This document shows positions 32,643-40,776 of a stretch of 64,000 nt of DNA, one piece after another (position 1 is the stretch's first letter; each line of letters begins with the position of its first letter). Source of the DNA: Paracandidimonas soli (GTDB taxonomy: Bacteria; Pseudomonadota; Gammaproteobacteria; Burkholderiales; Burkholderiaceae_B); NCBI RefSeq assembly GCF_004342005.1, contig NZ_SMBX01000001.1:682001-746000 (forward strand). Reading direction: 5' to 3'. The position numbers and the translations under genes are program-made. The notes below the pieces were generated by a model. It was not told the DNA's origin. It searched no databases and saw only the letters and a list, made by a program, of their open reading frames with translations.

Positions 32643-33623
32643 CTATTTCTTCTCATGCGGATTCAGGCCCGCATCCGCCACCACCTTGGCCAGGCGCTCC
32701 CGCTCGGACAGGACGAAGCCCTGGAACGCGTCGTCCTTGTCGGGTTGCGCCACCATGCCCATGTCCAGCATGCGCTGGCGGACGTCGGGCTGCTCCAGCA
32801 CCTGGCCCACGGCGGCGCGCAACTGTTCGACGATGGGGCGTGGCGTGGCTGAAGGCACGAAGACGCCTCCCCATCCTCCCAGGTCGACGCCCGGATAGCC
32901 GCTCTCCGCGAAGGTGGGAATATCGGGGAAGGAGGGCAGGCGCTCGGAGGTCGTCACCGCCAGCGCCTTGACCGCGCCGGAACGAATATGCGGGCCGACC
33001 GCCGCGACGGGATCGATGGTGAGCTGCACGCGGCCGGAAATGAGATCGGGATGCCCTTGCGAACTTCCCTGGTATGGAACTTCCGTCATGGGAGGCAGTT
33101 TCGCCAGCTGCTGCAGTTGCAGCATGGCCAATTGCTGAGAACTTCCCATGCCTGTCGTGGAGAAAGACAGTTCGGCGGGCTGTTTCTTGATATAAGCCGC
33201 CAGGGACTCCACCGAATCCACGGGCAGCGAAGGATGCACCACCAGCGCCATGGGCGTCGAGTGCGTGCGCATAACGGCGATCAGATCGGCCGGGTCATAA
33301 GGCATCTCTTTGTGGAAGATGGGATTGGTCGCCATATTGGACGTGCCTTGCAGCAGGGTGTAGCCGTCCGGCGCGGCCGTCGCTACGGCCCGCGCGGCGA
33401 TCATCTGCGCTCCGCCGGTACGGTTTTCCACGACGACCGATTGCCCCCACAGATTGCCCAGGCGCTCGGCCATCAGGCGGGCCACGAGATCGCTGGGGCC
33501 GCCTGCCGTGGCCGGCACTACGATACGCACCGGGCGGTCGGGAAATGCCGCTGCTGAAGCGCCGTGGGTGATGAAACTCGATAACGCCAGGGCGGCCGTC
33601 AAGGCCAGGGCTGTTTTTTTCAT
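32643..33623 (-). CDS. Bug/TctC-family periplasmic solute receptor
   Basis: A 326-residue receptor with a Sec signal peptide (MKKTALALTAALALSSFITHGASA). The Bug hallmarks are present: RIVVPATAGGPSDLVARLMA and VVENRTGGAQMIAARAV, then YTLLQGTSNMATNP. The ATG at 33623 follows a strong AAGGAGGAGA. It is an orphan receptor with no TctA/B nearby. An IclR regulator lies upstream on the same strand, and two adjoining AT-rich palindromes (33697-33726) lie in its promoter region. The ligand is probably a carboxylic acid, by family. Confidence 0.88.
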   Translation of the reverse strand: MKKTALALTAALALSSFITHGASAAAFPDRPVRIVVPATAGGPSDLVARLMAERLGNLWGQSVVVENRTGGAQMIAARAVATAAPDGYTLLQGTSNMATNPIFHKEMPYDPADLIAVMRTHSTPMALVVHPSLPVDSVESLAAYIKKQPAELSFSTTGMGSSQQLAMLQLQQLAKLPPMTEVPYQGSSQGHPDLISGRVQLTIDPVAAVGPHIRSGAVKALAVTTSERLPSFPDIPTFAESGYPGVDLGGWGGVFVPSATPRPIVEQLRAAVGQVLEQPDVRQRMLDMGMVAQPDKDDAFQGFVLSERERLAKVVADAGLNPHEKK

Positions 33624-33696
33624 GTCTCCTCCTTCGGGATGGTTGGATGTCCGATGGATTATCACAAGGCATGCACGAAGCGTCAATAAATAATGC

Positions 33697-33726
33697 ATGA
33701 TTTTTATAAAATCATAGATTATCTAT
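33697..33726. promoter_or_regulatory. Tandem palindromes upstream of the Bug receptor gene
   Basis: ATGATTTT-TAT-AAAATCAT (33697-33715) and ATAGAT-T-ATCTAT (33714-33726) are both perfect and share two bases. They sit in a strikingly AT-rich patch 75-100 bases upstream of the receptor start, in a GC-rich genome. This fits a promoter with regulator operators. The binding protein is unknown; the neighbouring IclR protein has a different-looking site at 34691. Confidence 0.55.
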
Positions 33727-33841
33727 TGTTGCGAGTTGCATCTTCCTGGCCTGCCGCGTGAGCGCAAGCAATGAACATGGCTAGGGGGCTGCAGCGAGAG
33801 AGCTTCCGGAATTCAGGCGTACCTTCCCTGATTGCCCGGGC

Positions 33842-34657
33842 TCAGTTTCCGCCTTCCTGGTGAAAACCCAGGCGGCGCGACAGCCGTTGCGCGTGGCGGA
33901 CCGCCTTGCGGCCCATGTCTTCTCTTTGCGCGTCGTCCAGCCGGCTGATGTGGGTGCTCAGCGCAATGCCGCCGACCGCGCGCTTTCCCGAAAAGTCATA
34001 GACGGGCGCGCCGAAGCACACCATGCCTTCGCGGATCTGCTGGTCGTCGATCGAATAGCCGCGCTTGCGCACGTCCGTCAATTCCGCGATCAGGGCGTCC
34101 ACCGACCGGACCGAGTGCGGCGTCATGGACGGGGGCAGGCCTTGCGCATAGAGCTGGCGGATCGCGGCGTCCGGCAGGGTGGCGAGGATGGCTTTGCCGG
34201 TCGCGGTATAGGCGGCGGGGAGCCGCATGCCGGTCTTGAACGTGATGCCCAGAGGGTCTGTGCCGTGCTGCGAGGCGATGTAGACCACGTCCAGTCCGTC
34301 CAGGATGGTCAGCGACGCGGTTTCCGAATTCAGGTCCTGGCCGCCGTCGTCCCACAGGCGGACGAATTCCGCCACCAGGTCGGATCTTGCCATGAAGGCG
34401 TTGGCCCAGAACATGACGTGGCCGCCCATGACGACGCCCGGACCGCTGCGTTCCAGCAGCCCCAGCTCGACCAGGGTGTTGATCAGGCCGTGCGCCGTGC
34501 TTTTGGCCAGCCCCAGGTCGCGGGCGGCGCCGCTGATGGTGACGGGTTCGTCACTCAGCGCGACCATGTCCAGCAGCCGGGTGGCCCGTTCGACGGCGGG
34601 AACGGCGGGCTTGACGGCAAGAGGAGGGCGCTTGCGGGTTGTATGGCTGCTTGACAT
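33842..34657 (-). CDS. IclR-family transcriptional regulator
   Basis: A 271-residue regulator. The N-terminal winged helix is about residues 24-85 (RATRLLDMVALSDEPVTISG and LGLAKSTAHGLINTLVELGLLE). The C-terminal GAF-like effector domain includes GKAILATLPDAAIRQLYAQGL and REGMVCFGAPVYDFSGK. It is divergent from the aldehyde dehydrogenase at 34835 with a 20-bp perfect palindrome between them, so it very likely controls that gene, and perhaps the Bug receptor downstream of itself. The effector is unknown. Confidence 0.9.
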   Translation of the reverse strand: MSSSHTTRKRPPLAVKPAVPAVERATRLLDMVALSDEPVTISGAARDLGLAKSTAHGLINTLVELGLLERSGPGVVMGGHVMFWANAFMARSDLVAEFVRLWDDGGQDLNSETASLTILDGLDVVYIASQHGTDPLGITFKTGMRLPAAYTATGKAILATLPDAAIRQLYAQGLPPSMTPHSVRSVDALIAELTDVRKRGYSIDDQQIREGMVCFGAPVYDFSGKRAVGGIALSTHISRLDDAQREDMGRKAVRHAQRLSRRLGFHQEGGN

Positions 34658-34690
34658 GGCATCCTTGATGGGCGTACATTATTCAGAACG

Positions 34691-34710
34691 TCGTTCATTA
34701 TAATGAACGA
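34691..34710. promoter_or_regulatory. Perfect 20-bp palindrome, probable IclR operator
   Basis: The sequence TCGTTCATTATAATGAACGA is its own reverse complement. Its centre contains TATAAT on the plus strand (34699-34704) and also on the minus strand (34697-34702), so the operator can cover both divergent -10 boxes. GTTC...GAAC half-sites match the type of site known for IclR-family proteins. It lies between the IclR gene start (34657) and the dehydrogenase start (34835). Confidence 0.75.
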
Positions 34711-34834
34711 TCTACCTGTTGTGGGAATTTTCCGGTCATAACGCCGGTTGCCGCAACAGAGGATGCGGCATGGCGGGGCCGACCTTGGCCGGTGTCGCGG
34801 CCATGCAGGCCGAACACGGAACCAGGAGAACAGG

Positions 34835-36292
34835 ATGAAGGAAGCAGTGAGGAATTCCGGTTGGATGCGCGAAGCGAGCCTGATCGGAGGCGCCTGGGTC
34901 GGCGCGGATAGCGGCAAGGCCCATGAAGTCGCCAATCCGGCCACCGGAGAGGTCATCGGCACGATTCCCGTTTGCGGCAAGGCGGAAACCCGGCGCGCCA
35001 TCGAAGCGGCCCATGCGGCATTTGCCGACTGGTCCGGCCGTACCGCGGCGGAACGCGCCGCCATGCTGCATGAAATGGCGCGGCTGATCCGCGAGAACAT
35101 CGAAGCGCTGGCGCAGATGCTGACGCTGGAGCAGGGAAAGCCGCTGCACGAAGCGCGCGGCGAAGTATCGATCAGCGCCTCCTATATCCAGTGGTTCGCC
35201 GAAGAGGCGCGCCGTATCAATGGCGATATCATTCCGTCGCCCTGGAAGGACCGTCGCCTTCTGGTCACGCGGGAGCCCGTTGGCGTGGTGGGGGCCATCA
35301 CACCGTGGAACTTCCCTTTCTCGATGATCGCCCGCAAGCTGGGCGCCGCGCTGGCGGCAGGCTGCACTATCGTGGTCAAGCCGGCCGAACTGACGCCGTA
35401 CTGCGGCCTGGTCTGGGGGCTGCTGGCGGAAAAGGCCGGCGTGCCCGCCGGCGTCGTCAATATCCTGACAGGCTCTTCGTCGGAAATCGGAGGCGAGCTG
35501 ACAGCCAACCCGCTGGTGCGCAAGATCACGTTCACCGGCTCGACCCGCGTCGGCAAGCTGCTGTACGAGCAGTCGGCATCCACCATGAAGCGGATGTCGA
35601 TGGAGCTGGGCGGCAACGCGCCTTTCATCGTGTTCGACGATGCCGACCTGGATCGCGCCGTCGAAGGTGCGGTGGCGGCCAAGTACCGCAATTCAGGCCA
35701 GACCTGCGTCTGCACCAACCGCTTCTATATTCAGGACGGCATCTACGATGCCTTCGCCGAGAAGTTCGCGGAGCGGGTCAAGGCCTTGAAGGTAGGCAGC
35801 GGATTCGAGCCCGGCGTAGAGCAGGGGCCGCTGATCAACGAAGCGGCGGTCGAGAAGGTCGAGGAGCATGTAAGCGATGCGCTGGGCAAAGGCGCGCGCG
35901 CCCTGGCCGGCGGCAAGCGCCATGCCCTGGGGCAAAGCTTCTTCGAACCTACGGTGCTGGCGGATGCCACGGCGGACATGTCGGTGGCGCGCGAGGAGAC
36001 CTTCGGTCCCCTGGCGGTGCTGTTCCGCTTCCATGACGAAAAGGAAGTGATCGCAGCCGCCAACGACACCGAGTTCGGCCTGGCCGCCTATCTCTATACC
36101 CGGGACCTGGCGCGCACGTTCCGAGTGTCCGCCGCGCTGGAATACGGCATGGTCGGCATCAACGAAGGCATCATCACGACCGAGGTCGCCCCTTTCGGCG
36201 GCATCAAGGAAAGCGGCATGGGGCACGAAGGCTCGGTCTACGGCCTGAACGACTACCTGAACCTGAAGTACCTGAGCGTGGGCGGCCTGTAA
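34835..36292 (+). CDS. NAD(P)-dependent succinate-semialdehyde dehydrogenase family protein
   Basis: A 485-residue aldehyde dehydrogenase. Catalytic residues are E257 (SMELGGNAPF) and C291 (SGQTCVCTNRFY); the cofactor-binding segment is ITPWNFPFSMIARK and FTGSTRVGKLL. The CVCTNR context and overall pattern fit GabD-type succinate-semialdehyde dehydrogenases, though glutarate-semialdehyde or related substrates are equally possible. The ATG at 34835 has AGGAG 8 bases upstream. It is under the palindromic operator at 34691 and ends before a terminator. Confidence 0.88.
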   Translation: MKEAVRNSGWMREASLIGGAWVGADSGKAHEVANPATGEVIGTIPVCGKAETRRAIEAAHAAFADWSGRTAAERAAMLHEMARLIRENIEALAQMLTLEQGKPLHEARGEVSISASYIQWFAEEARRINGDIIPSPWKDRRLLVTREPVGVVGAITPWNFPFSMIARKLGAALAAGCTIVVKPAELTPYCGLVWGLLAEKAGVPAGVVNILTGSSSEIGGELTANPLVRKITFTGSTRVGKLLYEQSASTMKRMSMELGGNAPFIVFDDADLDRAVEGAVAAKYRNSGQTCVCTNRFYIQDGIYDAFAEKFAERVKALKVGSGFEPGVEQGPLINEAAVEKVEEHVSDALGKGARALAGGKRHALGQSFFEPTVLADATADMSVAREETFGPLAVLFRFHDEKEVIAAANDTEFGLAAYLYTRDLARTFRVSAALEYGMVGINEGIITTEVAPFGGIKESGMGHEGSVYGLNDYLNLKYLSVGGL

Positions 36293-36353
36293 GCGGGCTG
36301 CTGTCCCTGGCTGGGCATGCGGATGCTTTCCGCGTGTCCGGAGGGAATAAAGC

Positions 36354-36381
36354 AAAAACCTGCGCCGTGACGCAGGTTTTT
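36354..36381 (+). terminator. Rho-independent terminator after the aldehyde dehydrogenase
   Basis: AAAAACCTGCG (36354-36364) pairs with CGCAGGTTTTT (36371-36381) across a 6-base loop. The T-run is part of the stem, so the hairpin is also suited to the opposite strand, where the PilZ gene ends at 36418. Confidence 0.88.
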
Positions 36382-36417
36382 GTGTGTCCGGCATCCCGGA
36401 GGGCGCGGCTCTCGCGT

Positions 36418-37149
36418 TCAGTCCAGCCCTCGCTGGCGCGCGATGGCCTTGCGCTCCAACTGGCTGACGTAGCGCTGCAGCTGCATGCGCGCGGGATTTG
36501 AAATATTGATGAAGGCGCAACCGACGCGAAGTATCACTTTTTCGTTGGCGAGCTTTTCCGGTACGGCGCGCACGACTTTCATCGACAGCTTCAGCGGCGG
36601 CTGTTCCGGCAATTGCAGCGTGCAGTAGTCGAACACGGTTCCCAGGGATTTTTCCAGCACATGGTCCTGGTCGAGCAGACTGAGGCCGCCGCAACTGATG
36701 TCGCGGATGCTCAGCTTGAGGGTATAGGGCTGCACCGGCAGCTGCATCGCGCAGGTGGCGGTATCCGACAGCGGAATATCGATGCGATAGTATTCCCTGC
36801 GCTGCAGGCGGGTGATGCTGTCTGGGAAAGGGATTTCCAGCGCCGGCTTGCCGTCGAACATGCTCGCTCGCACGCCGTTCACGGAAAACAGGATGCGTAT
36901 CCTGTCGAGCTGGGCTTCCATCGACAGGCTAGAGGCCCGCAGCAGGCGATTGTTCAGGTCGTCTTCCGATGCATTGTCGATGATGATGGTCTGCTTGCCA
37001 TCGTCGATCTGGAGCACGGTGGTGATGATGGCCAGTTGTCGGCCCGGCACATGCAGATGGATCAGCGTGTTGCGTTCTTCGAGCGAACGCAGGACGGACA
37101 GGATTTCCAGCGGCGCGGTGATCTGGAGATCGGGATCATGATGGCTCAT
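36418..37149 (-). CDS. YcgR-like PilZ-domain flagellar brake protein
   Basis: A 243-residue cyclic-di-GMP receptor. The N-terminal YcgR domain occupies about residues 1-110 (EILSVLRSLEERNTLIHLHV). The PilZ domain follows with its c-di-GMP signature: the arginine pair in LQRREYYRIDIP and DISCGGLSLL. YcgR binds the flagellar motor when c-di-GMP is high and slows swimming. The start at 37149 gives MSHHDPDLQ with GGAAAG upstream. No flagellar genes are in the window, and the pnt operon upstream is unrelated. Confidence 0.87.
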   Translation of the reverse strand: MSHHDPDLQITAPLEILSVLRSLEERNTLIHLHVPGRQLAIITTVLQIDDGKQTIIIDNASEDDLNNRLLRASSLSMEAQLDRIRILFSVNGVRASMFDGKPALEIPFPDSITRLQRREYYRIDIPLSDTATCAMQLPVQPYTLKLSIRDISCGGLSLLDQDHVLEKSLGTVFDYCTLQLPEQPPLKLSMKVVRAVPEKLANEKVILRVGCAFINISNPARMQLQRYVSQLERKAIARQRGLD

Positions 37150-37223
37150 GGTGCTTTCCGGCGGGAGATGTAGGCCAGTGGCCTGCGGTCGGTTGGAAGG
37201 CAGGCCCCGTGGTTTCTGGAGGA

Positions 37224-37254
37224 GCATGCCGCGTCACCGTGCGATGCGGCATGC
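37224..37254. repeat. 9-bp inverted repeat downstream of pntB
   Basis: GCATGCCGC (37224-37232) and GCGGCATGC (37246-37254) are exact inverted repeats with a 13-base loop, 15 bases past the pntB stop on the minus strand. No T-run follows, so it is a possible mRNA 3'-end structure rather than a classical terminator. Confidence 0.45.
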
Positions 37255-37268
37255 CGGACATAAGGTTC

Positions 37269-38705
37269 CTATTCGACGGCCTTGACCATGTCCTCCAGCA
37301 CTTTCTTGGCGTCGCCAAAGACCATCATGGTTTTGTCCATGTAGAACAGCTCGTTGTCCAGGCCGGCATAGCCCGCCGCCATGGAGCGCTTGTTCACGAT
37401 GATGTTGCGCGCCTTGTAGGCCTCCAGGATGGGCATGCCCGCGATGGGGGACTGAGGGTCGGTCTTGGCGGCGGGGTTGACCACGTCGTTGGCGCCCAGC
37501 ACCAGCACGACGTCCGTCTGGCCGAACTCGCTGTTGATGTCTTCCATTTCGAAGACCTGGTCGTACGGGACTTCGGCTTCGGCCAGCAGCACGTTCATGT
37601 GGCCCGGCATGCGGCCCGCCACCGGGTGGATGGCGTACTTGACGGTGACGCCCTGGTGCGTGAGTTTTTCCGCAAGTTCCTTCAGTGCGTGCTGGGCGCG
37701 CGCAACCGCCAGGCCGTAGCCCGGAACGATGACAACGGTTTCCGCATTGCTGAGCAGGAAGGCGGCATCGTCGGAGCTGCCCGACTTCACATTGCGCTGT
37801 TCTTGCGAACCGCCGCCCGATGCGCTGGCCTCGGCGCCGAAGCCGCCCAGGATCACGTTGAAGAACGAGCGGTTCATGGCCTTGCACATGATGTACGACA
37901 GAATGGCGCCCGACGAGCCCACCAGGGATCCGGCGATGATGAGCATGGGGTTGTTCAGCGAGAAACCGATGCCGGCCGCGGCCCAGCCCGAATAGCTGTT
38001 GAGCATGGACACCACTACGGGCATGTCGGCTCCGCCGATGGGGATGATGATGAGCACGCCCAGCACGAAGGCGATGGCCGTCATGATGATGAAAGGCGTC
38101 CATTGCTGTGTCATGACGAACCAGATGCCCGCGGCGACCATGGCGATGGCGAGCAGCAGGTTGAACATGTGCTGGCCGGCGAACGTGACGGGCGCTCCCT
38201 GGAACAGGCGGAACTTGTATTTTCCGGACAGCTTGCCGAAGGCGATGACCGAGCCGGAGAAGGTGATGGCGCCGACGAAGGTGCCGATGAACAGCTCCAG
38301 GCGGTTGCCCAGCGGGATGCTGCCGTCGGGGTTGACGATGCCGAAGGCCTGCGGCTCGGCCACGATGGCCACGGCGATGGCGACGGCGGCCAGGCCGATC
38401 ATGCTGTGCATGAAGGCGACCAGCTCGGGCATCTTGGTCATTTCGACGCGCTTGGCCATGACGGTGCCGACGCTGCCGCCGACCAGCAGGCCGAGCACCA
38501 CCCAGCCCAGGCCGATGCCGGCCGTGCCTTCGCGGGCCAGTCCGACGATGAGGGCCGCCGTGGTCAGGATGGCGATGGCCATGCCGACCATGCCGAACAG
38601 GTTGCCGCGACGCGAAGTCGTCGGGTGGGAAAGCCCTTTGAGCGCCTGGATGAAGCACACCGAGGCGACCAGGTAAAACAGCGTGACCAGGTTCATCGAG
38701 ATCAT
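37269..38705 (-). CDS. pntB: NAD(P) transhydrogenase beta subunit
   Basis: A 478-residue subunit carrying the rest of the membrane domain and the NADP(H)-binding domain III. About eight to nine hydrophobic helices fill residues 1-270 (for example LVTLFYLVASVCFIQALKGL). The C-terminal Rossmann part has VVIVPGYGLAVARAQHAL, YAIHPVAGRMPGHMNVLLAE and the aspartate-rich LGANDVVNPAAKTDP. With PntAA/PntAB it couples proton entry to NADPH formation from NADH. Its start overlaps the pntAB stop as ATGA. Confidence 0.95.
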   Translation of the reverse strand: MISMNLVTLFYLVASVCFIQALKGLSHPTTSRRGNLFGMVGMAIAILTTAALIVGLAREGTAGIGLGWVVLGLLVGGSVGTVMAKRVEMTKMPELVAFMHSMIGLAAVAIAVAIVAEPQAFGIVNPDGSIPLGNRLELFIGTFVGAITFSGSVIAFGKLSGKYKFRLFQGAPVTFAGQHMFNLLLAIAMVAAGIWFVMTQQWTPFIIMTAIAFVLGVLIIIPIGGADMPVVVSMLNSYSGWAAAGIGFSLNNPMLIIAGSLVGSSGAILSYIMCKAMNRSFFNVILGGFGAEASASGGGSQEQRNVKSGSSDDAAFLLSNAETVVIVPGYGLAVARAQHALKELAEKLTHQGVTVKYAIHPVAGRMPGHMNVLLAEAEVPYDQVFEMEDINSEFGQTDVVLVLGANDVVNPAAKTDPQSPIAGMPILEAYKARNIIVNKRSMAAGYAGLDNELFYMDKTMMVFGDAKKVLEDMVKAVE

Positions 38706-39022
38706 GCTTGCGCTCCTTTGCCTGCGGTCTTCTTCTCTTTCTTCTTGAACATTTCAAGCATGCGGCGCGTGACCAGGAAGCCGCCGAATACATTGACGGC
38801 GGCCAGCGCCACGGCGAACACGCCCATGTAGCGCGACAGGCTGCTTTCGGTCAGGGCGGCGGCCAGCATGGCGCCGACGATTACGATGGCGGAGATGGCG
38901 TTGGTGACGGCCATCAGCGGCGTGTGCAGCGCGGGCGTAACGTTCCAGACCACGTGGAAGCCCACGTAGATGGCCAGCACGAAGATGATGACGTTGATGA
39001 GGGTGGGGCTGACTGCTTCCAT
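38702..39022 (-). CDS. pntAB: NAD(P) transhydrogenase alpha subunit, membrane part
   Basis: A 106-residue protein equal to the C-terminal membrane segment of PntA. It has three to four transmembrane helices (LINVIIFVLAIYVGFHVVWN; AISAIVIVGAMLAAAL; FAVALAAVNVFGGFLV) and a basic C-terminus (MFKKKEKKTAGKG). The split of PntA into two polypeptides is the usual form in many alpha- and betaproteobacteria. The start (39022) shares a base with the pntAA stop. Confidence 0.92.
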   Translation of the reverse strand: MEAVSPTLINVIIFVLAIYVGFHVVWNVTPALHTPLMAVTNAISAIVIVGAMLAAALTESSLSRYMGVFAVALAAVNVFGGFLVTRRMLEMFKKKEKKTAGKGAQA

Positions 39023-40140
39023 CAGGCGCTCCTGGTGACTTTGCCGTCTGCCGTGACCAGGCATGCGGCCACGATGTCGTCGTCCTGGCGGATGGCCAGC
39101 TTGCCGTCGGCATCGGTGATGAGTTTGAGGAAATCCAGCACGTTGCGGGCGTACAGGGCTGAGGCGTCGGTGGCCAGCAGGGCGGGCAGGTTGGACAGGC
39201 CGACCAGGGTGACGCCGTGCTTCTCCACGATCTTGTCCTTTTCGGACAGAGGGCAGTTGCCTCCGCGCTCGACGGCCAGGTCGACGATGACCGAACCCGG
39301 CTTCATGCCCTGGACGGTCTCTTCGCTGATGAGCGTGGGCGCCGGGCGGCCGGGAATCAGGGCCGTGGAAATGACGATGTCGGCCTGCTTGCAGCGCTCG
39401 GACACCAGCACGGCCTGGCGCGCCATCCATGCCGCGGGCATGGGACGCGCGTAGCCGCCCACGCCCTGTGCGATTTCGCGTTCTTCGTCCGTCTCGAAGG
39501 GAACGTCGATGAACTTGGCGCCCAGGGACTCGACCTGTTCCTTGGCGGCCGGGCGCACGTCGGATGCCTCGACCACGGCGCCCAGGCGGCGCGCGGTGGC
39601 GATGGCCTGCAGACCGGCGACGCCCGTGCCCAGCACGACCACGCGGGCGGCCTTCAGCGTGCCCGCGGCTGTCATCATCATGGGAAGCAGGCGGCCGTAG
39701 TGGTTGGCGGCCAGCAGCACCGCCTTGTAGCCTGCCAGGTTGGCTTGCGACGACAGTACGTCCAGGCTTTGCGCGCGCGTGGTGCGCGGCGCGGCCTCCA
39801 GGGCGAAGGAGGTCAGGCCCGCCTGTGCAAGCGCAGCCAGGCCTTCGGCGTTGAAGGGGTCGAGCATGCCGACGAGGGCGGCGCCGGATTTCATGGCGGG
39901 CAGCTCGCCCTGGCTGGGCGCGCGCACCTTGAGCACGAGTTCCGCGCCCAGCGCCTGCGCCGTATCGACCAGTTGCGCGCCTGCCTGCTCATAGGCTTCG
40001 TTGGTATAGCGCGCCGCAAGGCCTGCGTCTCTCTCCACAAGCACGGTATGTTTGGCCGCGATGTATTTCTTGACGGTTTCAGGTGTGGCGGCAACACGGG
40101 TTTCACCCGGCGCCGTTTCACGGGGTATGCCGATTAGCAA
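39022..40140 (-). CDS. pntAA: NAD(P) transhydrogenase alpha subunit, NAD-binding part
   Basis: A 372-residue soluble domain I that binds NAD(H). The N-terminus MLIGIPRETAPGETRVAATP and the alanine-dehydrogenase-like fold are diagnostic. The nucleotide loop reads VVVLGTGVAGLQAIATARRLGA, and GYARPMPAAWMARQ and VIVDLAVERGGNCP follow. It is first of the pntAA-pntAB-pntB operon, whose genes overlap by one to four bases. Confidence 0.94.
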   Translation of the reverse strand: MLIGIPRETAPGETRVAATPETVKKYIAAKHTVLVERDAGLAARYTNEAYEQAGAQLVDTAQALGAELVLKVRAPSQGELPAMKSGAALVGMLDPFNAEGLAALAQAGLTSFALEAAPRTTRAQSLDVLSSQANLAGYKAVLLAANHYGRLLPMMMTAAGTLKAARVVVLGTGVAGLQAIATARRLGAVVEASDVRPAAKEQVESLGAKFIDVPFETDEEREIAQGVGGYARPMPAAWMARQAVLVSERCKQADIVISTALIPGRPAPTLISEETVQGMKPGSVIVDLAVERGGNCPLSEKDKIVEKHGVTLVGLSNLPALLATDASALYARNVLDFLKLITDADGKLAIRQDDDIVAACLVTADGKVTRSA

Positions 40141-40297
40141 TTGACTTCTCCTGTGAGTGGTCCCTTCGTTTTTTTTCGTACTATACCGGAAAGAATGACA
40201 ATGCTTGGCATTCGTGTGGAAGTAAATCCATTAGACTTCGCACATTCCGCCGGTTTTTCCGGTTTGATTTTCACCATTCCGCTCGCGAGGTTCATTC

Positions 40298-40720
40298 ATG
40301 GGTTTGTTCGATTCCGTCGTCTCGGCGCTTGGCGCAGGCAATGCGCAGACTTCCCAGCAGGCAGCGCTGCTGCCTGTGCTGCTGGAGCAGGTCAAGGCGT
40401 TTCCAGGCGGCATCCCCGGCCTGCTGGAGAAATTCCGCGAGGGGGGCCTGGGAGCAGTAGTGGCTTCGTGGATCGGCTCGGGCCCCAATCTGCCTGTTTC
40501 GGGCGAGCAACTGCAATCGGTCCTGGGAGCCGACATGCTCGGCGCCTTGGCCAAGGGCTCGGGCCTGGACCTGAATTCGGTGCTGGGCAATCTGAGCTCC
40601 ATGCTGCCCAGCCTGGTGGACCAGGCGACGCCCAATGGGGAAGCTGATCTGGCAAAGCTGGAGTCGCTGGGATCGTCCCCGCTGCTGGGCGCGCTGACGG
40701 GCATGTTCGCAAAACGCTGA
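40298..40720 (+). CDS. yidB: YidB family protein (DUF937)
   Basis: A 140-residue protein of the YidB family. It is rich in Gly, Leu and Ser and contains the block FREGGLGAVVASWIGSGPNLPVS followed by LQSVLGADMLGALAKGSGLD, the family signature. There is no signal peptide or membrane helix. The function of the family is not established. AGG lies 9 bases before the ATG. It is divergent from pntAA and convergent with the carrier gene at 40777. Confidence 0.88.
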   Translation: MGLFDSVVSALGAGNAQTSQQAALLPVLLEQVKAFPGGIPGLLEKFREGGLGAVVASWIGSGPNLPVSGEQLQSVLGADMLGALAKGSGLDLNSVLGNLSSMLPSLVDQATPNGEADLAKLESLGSSPLLGALTGMFAKR

Positions 40721-40732
40721 GCGTACGGAATG

Positions 40733-40768
40733 AAGAGGGGGCCTCATCGAGTGCTTCCTCTTTCTTTT
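40733..40768 (+). terminator. Possible terminator between yidB and the carrier gene
   Basis: AAGAGG (40733-40738) and CCTCTT (40757-40762) can pair over an 18-base loop, and a pyrimidine-rich TCTTTT follows. The stem is short, so this is a modest candidate for stopping yidB transcripts. Confidence 0.4.
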
Positions 40769-40776
40769 CAGCGCAT

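Noticed and set aside
37209-38831. 540-codon plus-strand open frame opposite pntB
   Set aside because: Asp/His/Gly-rich mirror of the pntB codons with no domain pattern.
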